Assembly: GCF_001641265.1 (NCBI RefSeq)
Contig: NW_020167539.1
Span: 186,001 to 250,000, forward strand
From: Pseudogymnoascus destructans
Lineage: Eukaryota; Ascomycota; Leotiomycetes; Thelebolales; Thelebolaceae
Length of the DNA stretch: 64,000 nt
Direction: 5' to 3'
Of the stretch, positions 20,586 through 32,500 are shown piece by piece. The position numbers were made by a program, and so were the translations under genes. Each line of letters opens with the position of its first letter. Positions within the stretch are counted from its first letter, which is position 1. Under the pieces are notes generated by a model. The model had not been told where the DNA came from. It worked only from the letters and a program-made list of their open reading frames with translations, and ran no database searches.

Positions 20586-22693
20586 ATCGTCGTAACCAAC
20601 TTTTCGCTTCGCTCAAGGTTGGAGGAAGCGATCCGCGCGCACGAGAAATGGAGGGGAAGCGAAGTGCGCGCACGAGAAAAATTGTAGTCCTAAGTACCTC
20701 CCTATAGTAAATTGTATGTAAAGGTACAAAATTTCACCATTTTAAAAAATTATCATTTCCTCATTCCCATGATCACTCCCATTCCCGCTCCCATTTCCAC
20801 TCCCATTCTCATATTCGCCCTCACTTTCGAGGGTTTCTGGATCAGGAATTGGAACCTCTAATTCTGGAGGAATTGGGAGGCCTAATCCCTGAAGAGTAGC
20901 CAGGCTCTTCTTCCGGAAACGCTCTTCTTTCCGGGCCTTAATTCCAGCCTGGTGGAGCTGCTTCTGGGCCTAGTTTCTAGCCTGGCGAGCCTCCCGGGCT
21001 TCTTTGGCTGTGAGCTTCTGGGCCCGAAGCTCGGCTTTCTGGGCCCGAAGCTCGTGGGCTTCGGCAGCTACGAGCTCACCTCCGTTCTGAAGCCGGGCCC
21101 GGCTTCGGCTCGCCCGCTTCTTCGACTCCTCCACCTGCCGCCGAGCCACCCGTAGGTCAAGTTCTTGGAGCCGGCCTACCGCCATAACCTCTTCAGCCCC
21201 AGTAAGCCAGTTCGTATAGCTCGTACGTGAGGGGCTACTAAAGGCCTCCGGAACCCGGTCTTTCCAGTGCTGTAGCCCCTCTTCAACCCCCCGAAAAGTG
21301 GAGGGTTTAGGGGTAATAGGCCGTATTGGTAAGGTAGGCGTAGGCTCTTCTGTAGGCTGGGTAGTAGGCTGCGAGTATGTACGTAGCTTCGTGAGGGCTG
21401 TATTACAGCTTATTGGCCAGATTCCAGCTTTCCGGAAAGCTGAGAGTATTGTAGACTCCTTAAAAGTCTGTTCCCGGATTTTGGTGAGATCTCTCATAAA
21501 TGAGGGTAGGTCATATGTAACGTCCATATTCCGTATGGCATAGAGCACAGCCTCTCGGTGCCAGTGCTTATATGGCTGGAATATTCCCACATCTAATGGC
21601 TGTAAAATGTGTGTAAGGTGTGAGGGAAAGGCGAAAACGATGATGTTATATTTGTCTGCTGTAATGATGAAATCATCGCTCGTATGGCTTATATGAGAAT
21701 CAAGGAGTAGAACTCTGGGATTCCCATTTGCATATGGAGCTGTATGCACTGCAAAGTGCTCTAGCCACCGTAAGGCAAGCTGGCTATTCGAATAGCCAGT
21801 ATCGGAGAGTAATATCAGTTCTTTGCCTTTAAGATTTTCTGGGTACCTAGAATCCATATGGATTTTACCCGGTACAATAAGTACAGGTGGAATTACTCTT
21901 CCTGTTGCAGATACTGTCTCCATAACTGTAATAGACGTACGATTCTCAGGGCTGGGAGTATAGAGTTCTTTTACTGCCTGTGGTACCATAACTCTCTCAC
22001 CTCCAGGAATTCCAATCCTAAATCCCGTTTCATCCATATTCCAAATTGACTCCGGTAATATATTGCGATCCCATATAAATTGGAAGTATTTTTCAAACCA
22101 TTCAATAATCTTAGATTCGTCTTGGGCTTTCGTACGCTGCTGTGCAATAGGCTTTGTAGTGATAAAATGGAATTCCGGAAGCTGATTCTGAATATATTTA
22201 GTAAGCCAGCTCTGTGACGGTGGAGGTAATGGGCTCCGGAGCTGGCAGACTGCAGTAAATAGCATATTCCTATTGGCTCCAAGCCCTAGGTAATATTGCT
22301 CGAGGATCCATTTCTTAAGGGCCTCTGCCTGAGCAGTAGAGAGTACCCTATTCTGCCCCCCTTTACGTTGCTGTGGGTTCTGAATACGGCGCTTGATGCT
22401 TCCTCGTAGAGTTGATTCTGGGACCTTGAAAATACGACTAGCAACACGCCTCGACTCAGAAGGATTTTCTGCGAGCCACTCACGGGCATTTGATATAGGA
22501 GTCCCTTCCATTAAATGAATTACATCAGGTTACAATATAAATTACTATGTACAGCTATGGAAATGGTTTTGTTGAAGAGTAGCGGTGAACAGACGCACGT
22601 TTCTTGTGCGCGTACTTCGCTTCCCCTCCATTTCTCGTGCGCGCGGATCGCTTCCTCCAACCTTGAGCGAAGCGAAAAGTTGGTTACGACGAT
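20586..22693. mobile_element. Pogo/Fot1-like DNA transposon, nearly intact
   Basis: A 2108-bp element flanked by TA on both sides (20584-20585 and 22694-22695). Terminal inverted repeats of about 90 bp start ATCGTCGTAACCAACTTTTC and run through the GGAAGCGATCCGCGCGCACG block with very few mismatches. A single transposase gene fills the interior on the minus strand. High repeat identity points to recent insertion. It sits next to a broken F-box-like gene. Confidence 0.93.
20970..22511 (-). CDS. Pogo/Fot1-like DDE transposase
   Basis: A 513-aa cut-and-paste transposase. It has an N-terminal psq/CENP-B-type helix-turn-helix (ESRRVASRIFKVPESTLRG), a CENP-B-like segment, and a DDE_1 catalytic core: IWNMDETGFRIGIPG (first Asp), VLLLDSHISHTSDDF (second Asp), LQPLDVGIFQPYK (third Asp). 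The C-terminus is charged and coiled-coil-like. ATG 22511 follows a good TIR-to-gene spacing. The stop at 20970 (TAG) is probably secondary: the frame continues in phase for about 75 further codons (AQKQLHQAGIKARKEERF, then a Gly/Asn/Ser repeat) to about 20740. The catalytic core is uninterrupted, so it may still be active; the relative at 40.2-41.0 kb is degenerate. Confidence 0.93.
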   Translation of the reverse strand: MEGTPISNAREWLAENPSESRRVASRIFKVPESTLRGSIKRRIQNPQQRKGGQNRVLSTAQAEALKKWILEQYYLGLGANRNMLFTAVCQLRSPLPPPSQSWLTKYIQNQLPEFHFITTKPIAQQRTKAQDESKIIEWFEKYFQFIWDRNILPESIWNMDETGFRIGIPGGERVMVPQAVKELYTPSPENRTSITVMETVSATGRVIPPVLIVPGKIHMDSRYPENLKGKELILLSDTGYSNSQLALRWLEHFAVHTAPYANGNPRVLLLDSHISHTSDDFIITADKYNIIVFAFPSHLTHILQPLDVGIFQPYKHWHREAVLYAIRNMDVTYDLPSFMRDLTKIREQTFKESTILSAFRKAGIWPISCNTALTKLRTYSQPTTQPTEEPTPTLPIRPITPKPSTFRGVEEGLQHWKDRVPEAFSSPSRTSYTNWLTGAEEVMAVGRLQELDLRVARRQVEESKKRASRSRARLQNGGELVAAEAHELRAQKAELRAQKLTAKEAREARQARN

Positions 22694-22744
22694 TAGTCTC
22701 GAGGCGCCAGAGGTTTTTGAAAAGGTTCAAAGAGCCAACTGAAG

Positions 22745-23925
22745 AGTTAATTAAAGAACTCCAGAGATATTCCCTATTAAGATAGTCAAGTCCTGTAGCT
22801 GTGGGTTTACGCGACATATTGTGGACATTATATTGGCATGCTTAAATTCCGCGGGTACCGAGAGTTCGTCTGGATGATCCAATAGGTCTTCGTAGTAGAG
22901 CCTCTTTAAATTGGGGTAACAACCCAAAAGACAAAAAAGGACATTTGGACGCATTTTGATAAAGGACAGCGAGAGATCTTTCATATTAGCCAGCTCTAGA
23001 TCATTGCCCTGTGACTCGGCTTCAAATCTTTCTCAGTCTCAACAAGGAGAGAACCATCATGTACAACTGCGATCTGGTTAATTGCACACAGGCTTTCCAC
23101 TGTAGATATCATTAGGAGTGATACGATATCAAGGATGATATCATGACCATAGTCGGTCGCATCGGCACCATGAATGTCTGTCATGTTTTCATCATAGCAG
23201 GACCCCACAACTACTCTTTTTAGGCCCCACAATGCGAGGGGGTGACCAAGCTCTCTCTCCCTTTGTAGTCACCCTATTAAGGCCAGCATAGATGTTAGAA
23301 GTGGAGGTCCCATCTCACGAATCCACATATCAATATCGAGTACTTCAAGGTTTGGCGTAAGGGTAAATACCAGCGTGATCATAGCATTTAGATCCACTTG
23401 CTCAACTCCAAGTGCCCACCAATGACACTCCTCGTCTGTCATGCCTGTCTCGGCAATTTTCTTTTGGATAGCTTTCATTTCTTCAGGTGTAAACTGGCGG
23501 ACATTGACACGAGTCTTATAAGAATAGTGGTAGTACTTCTGGTAGTCAAGAAGCCCACCCGTCAACATACCGAGATTAGGCGCTTCAGTATCATCTATGT
23601 GGAAAACCCTCATCCATTTGCCTAGGTCGGGCCTCGCAAGTATTCATTATAGAAACAGCTGAAAGCCCTTGGCAGACGTCTTTGGGCTGTAATAAAAACG
23701 TTCGTAAAGAACAGGCTCGACAACTTTGTGAAGGTAGCGGGAGCAGAGAGCGAGCTGGAGGAGGGAGCTTGAGTTGTATCAGGGCAAGTCCTCACCAGTA
23801 ACGCACCCAGCAGTAACTTCAACATTGTTGATGATGTTACTGATGTGCCTAGCAATGTTGACTATGAGCTCTGAAGGGAGGTTATCTATGGTCACTCTCG
23901 TAGAGATATTTGCATATCCCGGAAC
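22745..23925 (-). pseudogene. F-box-like protein gene, decayed
   Basis: The minus strand reads NLPSELIVNIARHISNIIN, then LLQLALCSRYLHKVVEPVLY, a typical fungal F-box-like start, followed by ILARPDLGKWMRVFHIDD and a C-terminal region (TLTPNLEVLDIDMWIREM; PNLKRLYYEDLLDHPDELS) resembling the leucine-rich part of such proteins. In-frame stops near 23805, 23655 and 23268 and frame changes break it. The pogo-like element ends 50 bp away at its 3' side. Such genes are abundant in filamentous fungi and often decay. Confidence 0.68.
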
Positions 23926-24008
23926 TGAATTGAAGTGGAAGTGAAGTGGGAAATATTGAAGTACAGTACAATGTAGAGAGTGGAGACAGTGTTCAGGTGG
24001 GTACTTGC

Positions 24009-24835
24009 TACAGTAGAGTCCCGTTAGTATGATGGAATCTAGTCACCAATTTAATATCGCCTTAATGAATATATCGCACAACTGAATGCTTATATAATCC
24101 AACTATCTAGATTGCTTTGAACTCTGCCATTGACATCCAATGCCTCCAAATCTGCATCATATCGCTCAATAGCTCTTAATTGTGCTGTTGAGATATCATC
24201 TCAACTTTCTGTAAACTCAATTAGAATTTGAACAGCCTGTCGAGCAGCCTGTATTGAAGGTACAGGCCGCTCTAAGGCTTCTTCTTCTTCTTCATTTGAG
24301 CATCATCACATTGACTTAAATGACTTGATATAATATCTTGTAATACCTCCTCCTCTGTTAGTGTCTCACTATCATTATTCTGGGCTTGTGTTTCCTCATC
24401 TGGATTTAAGAAATTGTGTAATGCCATTGCATCTTGTATATTTCCAGCTCTTGTAATGTTATCATATAATTCAGATAGATTTAGAGGATTAATTGGTGTT
24501 GAAAGAGCAAGTGGTGTAGTTAAAAGTGTGCTTTTTTGAAAGCAATTATATATTGTTGTGCTTTGTAAGTAGACATTCCAGCGTTGGAATCAAAACATTG
24601 TAACATAAATAAGAGCCATTGTCGATGATAATGAGCTTTGAATGACTGTATGATTCCTTGATCAAGAGGTTGAAATTGACTTGTTGAATTAGGAGGAAGC
24701 CAGCAGATTCGAATATTTGGAGGCGGAGGATTGAGTTCAAGACCACAATAATGGCCAGAGAAGTTATCCATAGAGAGAAGGACAGTTCGAGATGTTCCAA
24801 TATGTCGATAAAAGGCATTTACTGATAGGGGCCTT
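24009..24835 (-). pseudogene. Pogo/Tigger-type transposase remnant (C-terminal half)
   Basis: The minus strand reads MDNFSGHYCGLELNPPPPN, RICWLPPNSTSQFQPLDQG and KAHYHRQWLLFMLQCFD: the second and third catalytic Asp region of a Tigger-like DDE_1 transposase, different from the 20.6-kb element. The rest is riddled with stops. Its 3' end near 24009 starts TACAGTAGAGTCCCGTTAGT, plausible as a terminal repeat. The N-terminal half is missing. Nothing is recognisable at 23926-24008. Confidence 0.75.
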
Positions 24836-25715
24836 ACGATTGTTTTCTAGAACCACAAACACAGAGTTTTCTCCGACCTCCGGCCCGATTCCCAACATGG
24901 ACGGATCGTCTACTCGAACATGAGAGTAGGAAAAGAAAGCGGTGGCGCTGGGAAAGCAGTAGTGACGGCGGCAGCTTGCGACACCATGCCATCCCAGAAG
25001 CGTGACATAATCTCCACAACAAACCAATGAAATTTCCATAACACCGCAATATAATCTCCACGACAGCACATTTACCCTGATTATTCATGTTTGCATATTG
25101 TGCCAGGTTCGCCCGACCCTGAAGTAGGGCGTCCATCAACATATTTTTTCGGTTTTGGGTGAGGAGGAGATCGAAGGGGGGGGGAGGATGGAGAGTAGGT
25201 GATGGGTTCGATGCTCTTCATTAGAGTCGCCTCTTCTTCCTCACCTATCAAACCCCTTTCCATCGCCGGAGTCTCAACTTGACACCACACATACCACCAC
25301 CCAATCCCACTCCCATAAAAACCTTTTCAGTCCATATAAAAACGGAAAATATCGGGTATTTTCAATTCGGTACATACTGTCGTGCCAAGAAATCAACATT
25401 AAGATAACTCCCTCCTCCCCCCCCACCCCACCAACCAAACGACCCTTTCCCCCCCTCGAAATATCCCTTATATAACCCCCCCCAACTCCCAACGCGGCCC
25501 CAGATTCATCCGAAACCCCATATCCATAATCCGTCTATATATGCCTTTGATGTTTTTCATCCCCCCCCCCAAAAAAAAATGAGCGACTTCAACGAAAAAC
25601 AAAAACAAAGTCCCCCTGAAAGTAAAATAAAAATTGATACACACCGCACTCCACCCACCCATCCAGCATCGTGAAAACCGGAAAAAAACAAATTGAAGAG
25701 TGCAGAGAGCAGAGA
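24836..25715. other. Intergenic DNA, no gene recognised
   Basis: Contains the 3' flank of the GH16 gene, with homopyrimidine and homopurine runs (for example C10A9 at 25561-25579). Open frames here lack domains. Confidence 0.5.
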
Positions 25716-25930
25716 TTATTTGCAAGCACCCTCCTGCCACATCTTAACAGCCTTAACCGTCATACCGCGCGCATTGCCCTCGCCCCACGTGGGGAGCCAC
25801 TCGTTGATGCGTTGGTAGAAGGCGCCGGGAGCGAGGTAGGTGGATGCGTCGACCCATGGCTTACCGCCTACGCCGTCGCTGTTGTTCGTTAGCTCGTATT
25901 CCCCCAAAACCACCATCCTCCCCCCCCCCC

Positions 25931-25965
<35 letters not shown>

Positions 25966-27406
25966 TTATAAACAAGAGGTAAGAACTTACAGGAACCACC
26001 CATTCCGACTCCCCACCGCGACATTCATAACCAAATAAAACTCCTGATCAAACGGAGCCCCCCTATTCTTGCTCCCCGCCCACGGATTCGGCAACATCGT
26101 ATTATTCACAAACACATCCCCAAACTCACCCCTATCCCAGAAATCCTTCGGCGTCCCCTTCCCCGCCATCCCGACGTAGAGGACCTGCTGAAGGCGGCTG
26201 TCAAGGTAGGTGTACATGTAGTCGCCGGACCACTCGAAGCCGAAGGTGTGGAAGCTCTTGGAGAAATCGGTGCGGCGGATTTGGCGGCCGGCGGTGGTGC
26301 GCCAGAAGGCGTTGAGTCCAGTGGTCGGGCCTGGGGGGAGGTTAGTGGGGGTGGGGATGGGAGGGGGGAGGGGTGGCTTACCCCAGTGGATTGTGCTGGT
26401 GTAGGTGTCGCGGCCGCCGAGGGGGTAGCTGGGGCTGTTGCCGCGGACTTCGGCGATGTCAATTTCTCCGCTGCGAGGCCAGCCGCCGTATACATCGTCT
26501 TGGGGAACAAGCCTGTGAGGTTATTAGAGATGGACCGCCAGTGTCAGGTGTTTATCTCGACTTACCAGAGCGCGGGCCAGAGCCAATCTCCCTGAGGCAT
26601 CTTCGCAGTGATCTCTACCTTACCGTACCTGATCGTCTTCTTGCCCTTGGTGTTGAGACGTGCAGAGCGGACGGGGGGGATTGTGTAGCCTAGCTCGTTG
26701 TTGCTGTGGATGACGCAGTTGAAGGGGGTATTGGATGTGCAGGAGCCGTCAGCGGTGAGGTTCACGGTGAAGCCGTTGGAGATCTGCTCGTTGGAGATGG
26801 GGGTGGATTCGTTGGTGAGCGTGGGGACGATGTGGAGGCCCTCGGCATCGACGAAGGAGTTCTTGGGGTCCGTGGTCGTCCAGTCGAAGGAACCGGTGCC
26901 GTAGCCGTCAATTTGGACTTCGTGGTTCCAGACGTTCGGGTCAAGGGTTTTGAAGTCCTCGTCGAGGATTAGACAGTACTATTGGATGTTAGTCGGGGTC
27001 TACCAGAAGACACATGGATACGCACATCATGCTTGGGAACGCTCTGCGTTGCGGCGAAGCAGATATATCCAGCCACACCGAAGCCGATAATCATGAAAGT
27101 GTACACAATCAAGTTGTTATATCTCGTCTTCTTCATCCGCTTGTCCTTGATCCATGGCTGTTCATATCTACGCCAGTCAGTAAATGCCCACACCCAGCAA
27201 TTTCTCCAGCAAACTCACTCGCCAATGAGCCTGTAGCTCCGGAACTGGTGCTTCTCCTTCTCCTTCTCCCCCGAGTCTCTGTGTCGTGTTGTTGTGCCTC
27301 CGCCTTCGGATCCGTGTCGCGAATGCGGTGCTATCGACGAGGTCTCTGAGCTGATGGCATTGCTATCACCGAACGGTGAGGGTGAGGGCGAGGATTTGCG
27401 GGCCAT
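25716..27406 (-). CDS. GH16 glucanase-like type II membrane protein
   Basis: Beta-glucan-active GH16-family protein. Six exons (27406-27219, 27167-27026, 26978-26566, 26512-26382, 26330-25991, 25878-25716) sum to 1377 nt, 458 aa. A short Ser-rich, cytoplasm-type N-terminus is followed by one membrane anchor (NLIVYTFMIIGFGVAGYICF) and a lumenal or extracellular lectin/glucanase fold. The catalytic signature SGEIDIAEVRGN (the E-x-D-x-x-E pair of Glu) is intact, as are GKVEITAKMPQGDWLWPALW and FHTFGFEWSGDYMYTYLD. Topology recalls fungal cell-wall GH16 proteins. The start at 27406 (MARKSSPSPS) is chosen as the first Met with plausible context; the frame stays open further upstream. The last intron is odd: it contains long C and A runs. 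Confidence 0.88.
25918..25962. repeat. Poly-C/poly-A run inside GH16 intron
   Basis: Eleven or more C followed by 31 A, within intron 25879-25990. Seen on the gene strand it is a T31-G11 run upstream of the acceptor, in effect a giant polypyrimidine tract. Its length is likely unstable or uncertain in the assembly. Confidence 0.9.
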
Positions 27407-28582
27407 TTCCACGACGGTGGGCGTTGCGGTGTGTCGTTGTGTTTGCTGCAAGCCTCTCGTCGATGGAGGGATCTGGATTGGATGTTCACTCACCAAGGTT
27501 GACAAGCCTTGGTTGAACGGTGAGAGCCTTTGGGGTGGTTGAAGGTTCCGAGGTATATGACTGTTGCAGATGTAAGTTGGAGGAAGGCTGGCAGGTGTTG
27601 GAGTTGGAGGAGTGGGGTGAGACCAAGACGGTGCAATTGCGGGAGGTAGAGATTGGTGACAGAGGGGGAAGTTAGGTACCTTGTGTACAACTATACTTGT
27701 GTACAACTATAGAGGACAACAACGAAAGCAATGAGAGGAGGGTGAGGGAGGAGAGATAGAAGAAGGAGGAGGAGAAGGAGAAGGAGAAGGAGAAGTGGAT
27801 GGAGAGAAGAAGATGGAGAGAAGAAGATGGAGAGAAGAAGATGGAGAGAAGAAGATGGAGAGAAGAAGATGGAGACAGAGACGAGAGGGCAAGAGGTGAG
27901 AGAGGTGAGAGAGGTAAGAGACAGAGAGAGATGGGAACAGACAAGAACCCTTATTTCGTAGATTGGCAGACACACACACAGCCCTACAGCAAGACCACAA
28001 GACCACAAGACCACAAGACAACAAGACAACAAGACAACAAGACAACAAGACAACAAGACAACAAGACAACAAGACAAGGTACTATTTATTGCATTGTGTA
28101 AGTAGTAACACAACTTACATGGAATAGAATAGCTATAGATAGTCTGGCTGGGTTACATTTTTGAGCAGTGACGGGGATACGAACCTTGGCATTTCGAACC
28201 TTGGTGCGTATTTAGAAAGTGACACGGCCAAGACTAAGACCAGAGCAAGACAAGGCAAGTCAGTCTACGGATCAGCAACGGAGCGACGGGGCGACGGAGC
28301 GACGGAGCGACGGGAGCGACGATAGGATAGGGGGAGCGAAAAAAGGAAATGGTGGAGATGGGTAGCGATGGGTGGGGGAGGGAGATGTGGAAATGGGTGG
28401 AAATGGGTGGAAATGGGTGGAAATGGGTGGAGATGTGGAAATGGGTGGACATGGGTTGTAGTAGATTTGGTACTTTGGGGATGGCGGGGACTTGCGACTG
28501 GCGCCAAGAAAGTGAGGTGTGTCTTGTACTCTGAGATATCCCACGTCGATATTGGATGTACTGTACCAGCCACCAGCCACCG

Positions 28583-28618
<36 letters not shown>

Positions 28619-28948
28619 GGCCACCGCCCACCGCCCATCCACCATCATCCACCTGACAGAGCCGCCGTCGCACCACCGACGGCTGAGGTGGGTATGTCGA
28701 CGCGCTGAAGAACAGACAGAACAGACAGAACAACGCACCGAGAGTGGGTGGTTGGTACTGTATCCACCCACAACGTCTGTATCCACAATGTCTGTATCCG
28801 CCCACTGTGTACCTCCTCCCCGAGACAGGAAAAAAGAAAAAGAAAAAGAAAAAGAACAAGAAAAAAACAGAAAGGAAAAAGAAAGGAAAAAGAAAGGAGA
28901 AAGAAAAAGGGTGCATACACGAGGCGGCGCCACGCTGAGCTATTGATC
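27407..28948. repeat. Low-complexity tandem repeats
   Basis: No gene is supported here. Visible arrays: a 14-bp ATGGAGAGAAGAAG unit at about 27800-27870, a 10-bp ACAAGACAAC/ACAAGACCAC unit at about 28000-28078, GGGTGGAAAT units at about 28385-28450, CCACCGCC units at about 28565-28640, and AAAGAAA-rich DNA at about 28830-28910. Long open frames across these are by-products of biased composition. Confidence 0.85.
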
Positions 28949-29045
28949 TGTATCCATCCGCGTGTCCATCAGCGTATCCATCCGGTATCCATCACCGTAT
29001 CCATCCGGTATCCATCACCGTATCCATCCGCGTGTTCAGCGGGCC
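28949..29045. repeat. GTATCCATCCGGTATCCATCACC tandem repeat
   Basis: A roughly 23-bp unit repeated two to three times between about 28975 and 29030. The following stretch to about 29500 shows no gene. Confidence 0.75.
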
Positions 29046-29549
29046 AAGCTCAACGTGAGGGTCGATCGATTGTACCACACTGGAATATAATCATTAAATA
29101 TTCAAATTCGGAAGCCGGCCATTGTTCACAGGGCGAAACTACTCTACATACTACTAAACTCATGCTCACTAGTACTTTGGTATAGCGCGTAATACCTTTC
29201 TCCGTCAGGGAGCTAAAGTGGCAGACATTGGGGAGGTTTAACTTGACGTCGGGACAAACTGATGCTCCAAACAATATTGTACGTCTGGAACTGGATTCTA
29301 GGCTGTAAATTATTTCCTCTTTAAAAGGCACCCCATTACGGTCTGGATAGCGCCCCAGTGAATGTGACAATCATCCAGTGCGCCCAATGAACATGATGCC
29401 GCGTTAATCCCGTTGAACCTACCCCGCTATTTACCTGATTCTTGAGGCCTTAATTGTTCCATCAGGATCAGGGACCACACTACAATCTATACTTTGCAAC
29501 CGTTTTCCATCAGCTGCGATCTGCGAGATGAGAGACACGCATTTGGGAT

Positions 29550-32500
29550 TTTAACCCCATCACTCCCCCATGATTGGCCTTTAACCAACCCGACGAACCC
29601 AAAGTTCTACCATATCGGTTGCAGAGACGTTTCGTGCGAAAGAAGTGTACAGGTCAGTGCAGTGACGAGACAATGTGGGCTGTTGCAAGGACCTTACAAA
29701 CTGTAGGTACTACCAACCGCCGAATATTCCAAAGCCTTCAGTATGAACGGAATACTCTACAGATAACGGCCCTCTGTCTCCAAGTATACGCAAAAGTCGT
29801 TCTCCGACACTGCGCTTACCGCCTTTTCCCAACTCATCGCACTCCGCCTAGACTCCCAAAGAGCCATCGTCTCCCTCATTGATTACGAGAATGAGTATTT
29901 TCTAGCTGAGTCATGACGATGGCCATGCACAAAATGCGTCGCTATCTATCAGCGGGGCAAGGGTCCCGCGCGCGGCCTCTCTTTGTGAGCAGACGCTGTG
30001 CCTTGTGCCGAATCAAGATACAGCAGCGGAAATGACTCCGGTGTTCCTGGTTCCAGATCTCCGCTTGGATGAAAATACGAGCCAGCTGGATTGCGTGAAA
30101 GGTGCACCGTATCTGAGGTTCTATTGCGGCGTGGCTTTGACTAACAAGAGGGGCGTGAATATTGGCTGTGTTTATGTCGTCGACGACAGACCGAGAACAG
30201 ACTTCAGCCTTGAGCAAGCCCAGTTCTTGACTACAATGGCAGCTATGGTAATGGACTATCTCGAGAATATACGAGCGAAAGAAGACATTGTTGGAGTTCC
30301 CATGATGAGCCAAGCTCTCCATGCTTTTGTTGAAGGCGAGGGCACGATGGACGGTGATTGACAGGGAGTCAAGAAGTATAACCTTCCAGCTGGGGCTGGA
30401 GTGGGCTTCCTTTGGGAAAGCAATACGAATGACGTCGACGCATCTGTATCGACTGAATCTGCGAACTCCGCATCCGAAACCTTCAGGAGCCAAACCCAGT
30501 CCCCCCTGCAGCATAGCTCTAACAACCCGGACGCGCGTTTTAACTTCAATAACTCGCCCTGGAGCTCTTCCTCGTCACAAGTCCCAACGCTAAAGTCTGT
30601 ATTTGAGGGCTCCGATGATGTCGCAAGAAAGATCACCAGCGGGAAGGATGCCGCATTTTCTAATGACGGGTTTTCAAATCAGCTTCGTACAACGTTTTTC
30701 TCGTGCCTCGAATCTTATCAGAGAAGGCATGGAGGTTGATGGAGCGGTATTCTTTGATGCCCCGTTCAGATTCTATAAGGGTCGCAGCGCCCTCGAGACG
30801 GATCCACGCCGGTTGGAAGACAGGGACTCTGAAAGCTCGAGTGACGATAAAGTCAGGCCGGGACCACGCCGTCGTGTCCAACGTTCGAAACGCCGTGCCA
30901 ACCACAGCAACGGACATTTTGGACACGATCGAACATGTTTTAGACTTTTCAAAAATCTAGAATTTCGGACAAGTAAGTACGCAGCCGATCGGAAGTGTTG
31001 CAAACCTCGACGTCTCTGCAATTATTGAAGAGGTGCTGGATGGTGTTTTCGCCGGATTCGAATTCAATGGACTGTCTTCACAAGGTCTGGCGGATACAAC
31101 CAAGACCGAAATCGTTGAACAGTCGTGATACAGGCACCAAAACCATGGATGAGCTCCAGTTTGACTTCTCCAATGATGCGCTTACAGTCATCATTGACAT
31201 AGACTTCAGAGATGACTGGCATTTTCCCACCGTCCCAGGAACCTGGCGACGTTTGACAATGAATTTATTCGGGAATTCCTTAAAGTATACAAGTGATGGC
31301 TATATCAAGGTCAAGCTCGAAGCTCGAAGCATACCTTCTGTGAATCCAAGTGTGAATAGCGACAGCTTCGACAGAACCATGATTACGATGACGGTATCAG
31401 ACTCTGGACAGGGGATGTCAAGTGAATTCATGAAGACGAAACTGTTCATGCCTTTCACACAGGTTTGAACGACCACATCCGATTTATTATGCTAGGTCTT
31501 TGTAATTAATGCTAACTGGATCCAAGGAAAATGTAACAGCTCCGGGAACCGGCCTTGGCATGAGTATCGTGAAGCAAATCGTCGATTTGTCAGGTGGGGT
31601 AATCGAAGTTCACAGCGAGCTCGGTAGGGGCACAGAGATGAAGCTTAGCCTACCTCCGGATGATCGTCTACGACGAACAAGCGAATCACCAGAGTTGATG
31701 ATACCAATACCCGAATATTCCATCGGTGCTGTTCGACGCCGTGCTAATGGCCGCACGGTTACCATCCGTGGGTTTGACAATACGGCAGGGAAATCAGATC
31801 TCCAGATAGAAGCGATCACAAGCTTGAAGGCTTCCATCGTAAAATATGCCGAGGAATGGTTTAACCTGGAGGTTAACTCTGATAATTTGGTTGCTGACAT
31901 CGTCATCTCGGATGAATCCGAGTTCCTCAAATCGACCAAACTCATAGAAAGCAGTTCGCAGCTATTACTCATTCTGTGTAGTAACGGGGCCCGACGCGGT
32001 ATCTACACATCTCAATTTGAAGTCGGCCAACTTGTCGAGTTCATCAGCAAACCATGTGGCCCACATTGTCTAGCGAAAGCACTACTGAATATCCTCGACG
32101 CAGAGGACGCTCTGAAAAGGTCGAAAGCCGACCATGCCATCCAGGCGGAACCACAGGGTTAACTAGTCTTGCCTGTAGTCTCACGACGAAATATCAGGGT
32201 AAGTGCAGGTACTAGTAACTTGAGGCTATTGGGAGATTTGAAGTCACCTATCAGTTTCGCGCCAAATGCCATTTGTCTGGATATACAGCTGACGACAGAT
32301 TTTAAGGCTAGAGAAACGGCCGAACCAAGACCGGCATTCATTCATAGGATGTCGAGTAATGTGGCTGAGATTGAACTCGAGCGATGTACCGAGCGAAAAT
32401 GCACTGAGCGAGCTATTGAAAGGAACATCGATCTCAGATACTGCGGGTGTGAGTAATACATTTTTCCGCATAAGCTACAATGGTAGATCTATCTCTTCGG

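Noticed and set aside
27799..28080. Tandem arrays considered as CRISPR-like
   Set aside because: Units are contiguous 10- and 14-bp repeats without spacers, and the genome is eukaryotic.
27691..28946. Many 60-220-codon frames in both directions
   Set aside because: They translate tandem microsatellites (Ser/Leu, Arg/Glu or Pro/His repeats) and have no domain content.
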